Shown piece by piece: positions 63,143 to 64,000 of a stretch of 64,000 nt of DNA. The number at the start of each line of letters is the position of its first letter. The stretch's first letter is position 1. The stretch covers positions 26,379,453 through 26,443,452 of the forward strand of contig NC_087066.1 of the NCBI RefSeq assembly GCF_963678635.1, in the 5' to 3' direction. A program made the position numbers and the translations under genes. The stretch is from Symsagittifera roscoffensis (taxonomy: Eukaryota; Xenacoelomorpha; Acoela; Convolutidae). Below the pieces are notes generated by a model that saw only the letters and a list, made by a program, of their open reading frames with translations, was not told the origin of the DNA and ran no database searches.

Positions 63143-63157
63143 GGAATATTCTAGAAT
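63143..63157. promoter_or_regulatory. Heat-shock-element match (three units)
   Basis: GAATATTCTAGAA at 63,144-63,156 fits nGAAnnTTCnnGAAn exactly, the consensus bound by trimeric heat-shock factor in eukaryotes. It sits about 100 bp outside the array. A second, badly spaced cluster (GAATATTTCTCAGAA) follows at about 63,187-63,201. The match is exact. Function is not shown, and chance matches are more likely in AT-rich DNA. Confidence 0.4.
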
Positions 63158-63300
63158 TTTTATTTTTAAAATTTCGATTGGAATAAGAATATTTCTCAGA
63201 AATACGAAAAACGGCCATTTTGACTGAAAAAGTGACGAAATTCAGAACAACGACAGATATTGTTAAAAACAGTCGTACCGGAGACGGAAAATACGAAGCC

Positions 63301-63329
63301 TCTTATCGTGGCAACAACGCACGATAAGA
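63301..63329 (+). other. Perfect 10-bp inverted repeat
   Basis: TCTTATCGTG (63,301-63,310) and CACGATAAGA (63,320-63,329) are perfect complements around a 9-nt loop, GCAACAACG. It lies within a wider pair, GAAGCCTC (63,295-63,302) and GAGGCTTC (63,358-63,365), which shares two bases with the inner left arm. The two stems are therefore partly exclusive or form a branched fold. Confidence 0.75.
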
Positions 63330-63393
63330 CACTTGTCAACAGATATTGGTGGAGAAGGAGGCTTCAGTGGGGGAAGAAATATACCACGGAACC

Positions 63394-63449
63394 CTCCCGG
63401 GACGCAAACCAGAAGAGATAAGAGCGTTATCGCCGGAATATCACGGGAG
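63394..63449 (+). other. Nested inverted repeats
   Basis: CTCCCG (63,394-63,399) pairs with CGGGAG (63,444-63,449). Inside, GATAA (63,417-63,421) pairs with TTATC (63,427-63,431) around GAGCG. The stems are short, so a structured RNA is only a possibility. Confidence 0.45.
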
Positions 63450-63491
63450 CGGAGGCTTGGTCCCCCAGAGACTGTTTATGTGAAGGGACTG

Positions 63492-63508
63492 TATAAACTA
63501 ACTTTATA
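63492..63508. other. TATAAA inverted repeat
   Basis: TATAAA (63,492-63,497) and TTTATA (63,503-63,508) are perfect arms around CTAAC. This gives a TATA-like word on both strands. A promoter role is possible for either direction, but no transcript start or gene supports it. Confidence 0.3.
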
Positions 63509-63672
63509 GCTGCTGGAATGTCATAGATCTCTTAATTAACACCGTTATTGTTTGATATTTCAGAATATGAGTAGCTAGAAAAAGGAAAGGGTCAATCCAT
63601 CTCCAATGGATTTAATATAGAACTGTCACACAAAAACATATTAAAATAGGTTGTTCGAGCCGTGTTTTTAAT

Positions 63673-63718
63673 GACAATCACGTAGTCTGAGGATCCGAGA
63701 CTCAGCTATGTGGTTGTG
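63673..63718. other. Long imperfect palindrome around GGATCC
   Basis: Outer arms 63,673-63,685 and 63,706-63,718 match at 10 of 13 positions. Inner arms AGTCT (63,684-63,688) and AGACT (63,698-63,702) flank GGATCC (63,691-63,696). Such symmetry can be a decayed inverted repeat or a small folded element. I could not link it to a known family. Confidence 0.5.
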
Positions 63719-64000
63719 TTCGCATGTAAACGAAAGCTGATCAAAAGTCGTTTGACTGATGGCCTAAAAACTTTTTACTTTGCCCTAGACAGACCAGAAA
63801 ATTAACTGGCAAGGTCGAGACGGTGAAAAGCGAGTAGGATTAAGGTAACTGACGCCTGCCAGTCGTTAATAGGTACTTTTCCTACGCTCCGTCGCTGTGT
63901 AGTATTTGGGCGAATGTTACATAGACGTTTTTATTGCGCTCCTGGGTGGGCCTGTCAAAGGCATAAGACCATCATGATCAGCAAGCGTTTCAGCGACGAA

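Larger units (their letters stand above)
63045..64000. other. Unique flank, no gene seen
   Basis: The sequence is not made of the satellite monomer and has no recognisable tandem structure. No open frame longer than about 60 codons lies here, and the one at 63,045-63,227 has no recognisable motif and a composition typical of random AT-rich reading. No tRNA, snRNA or transposon end was recognised. TTTGATATTTCAG at about 63,551-63,563 resembles a splice acceptor, but nothing downstream supports an exon. Several inverted repeats are listed separately. Confidence 0.7.

Noticed and set aside
63045-63227. 60-codon open frame at the array edge
   Set aside because: Starts within the boundary hairpin, is rich in basic residues from A-rich DNA and shows no recognisable domain or ribosome context.
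63551-63563. Splice acceptor TTTGATATTTCAG
   Set aside because: A plausible acceptor by sequence, but the following DNA quickly meets stops in all frames and no donor or exon can be paired with it.
63650-63670. tRNA B-box-like GTTCGAGCC
   Set aside because: One base short of the consensus spacing, no A box upstream at the right distance and no cloverleaf could be drawn.
1-64000. Telomeric repeats (TTAGGG, TTAGG, TTTAGGG)
   Set aside because: No tandem run on either strand. Isolated GGTTAG words occur only in inverted monomers as complements of CTAACC.

Overview
This window is almost entirely one satellite-DNA array, running from base 1 (open on the left) to about 63,044, followed by about 950 bp of unique, apparently non-coding flank. 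I see no protein-coding gene, rRNA, tRNA or CRISPR array that I can support. More than 60 kb of diverged tandem monomers with nested higher-order repeats (HORs) points to a eukaryotic nuclear genome, in heterochromatin or at the edge of a satellite block. The sequence does not identify the species or lineage, and I do not recognise the family.

The basic unit is about 118-119 bp. Each typical forward monomer carries two inverted repeats. Stem 1 is built on AGTGCCAAT / ATTGGCACT with a loop of about 11 nt. Stem 2 is built on TTCGGCACTG / CAGTGCCGAA with a loop of about 14-16 nt. A GTACAACATTGCCGCC segment and an A-rich linker follow. The core GTGCC/GGCAC therefore recurs every few tens of bases along the whole array.

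Layout: 1-3,043 carries 2.32-kb and 905-bp HORs. 4,860-7,660 is a 1,441-bp tandem duplication. 8,000-9,760 is a 355-bp (3-mer) HOR. 10,006-13,310 has 941/943-bp and 473-bp HORs. 13,553-16,825 is a 1,953-bp HOR. 19,319-20,340 is a 591-bp duplication and 21,530-23,270 a 949-bp duplication. 25,800-35,920 is two copies of a 5.06-kb unit. 36,400-40,200 is a 960-bp HOR with four copies. 32,653-46,191 and 46,192-59,519 are two tandem copies of a 13.3-13.5-kb super-repeat. 59,520-60,640 is degenerate. 60,640-63,008 has about three 755-bp units. The array breaks off at about 63,044.

From 28 to 56 kb, ten blocks of about 0.3-0.55 kb have the monomers in reverse orientation. Most start at the same palindromic junction, so one or two inversion events were later copied by amplification. 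Read-through RNA would contain long fold-back arms, a possible source of double-stranded RNA.

The flank has no open frame worth calling. Just outside the array it carries a perfect three-unit heat-shock-element match, followed by several inverted repeats, some of them nested. The most interesting biology is the hairpin-dense monomer, the propagated inversion blocks, the layered amplification history with recurrent hybrid monomers, and a stress-type element at the array edge. All functional readings are inference.
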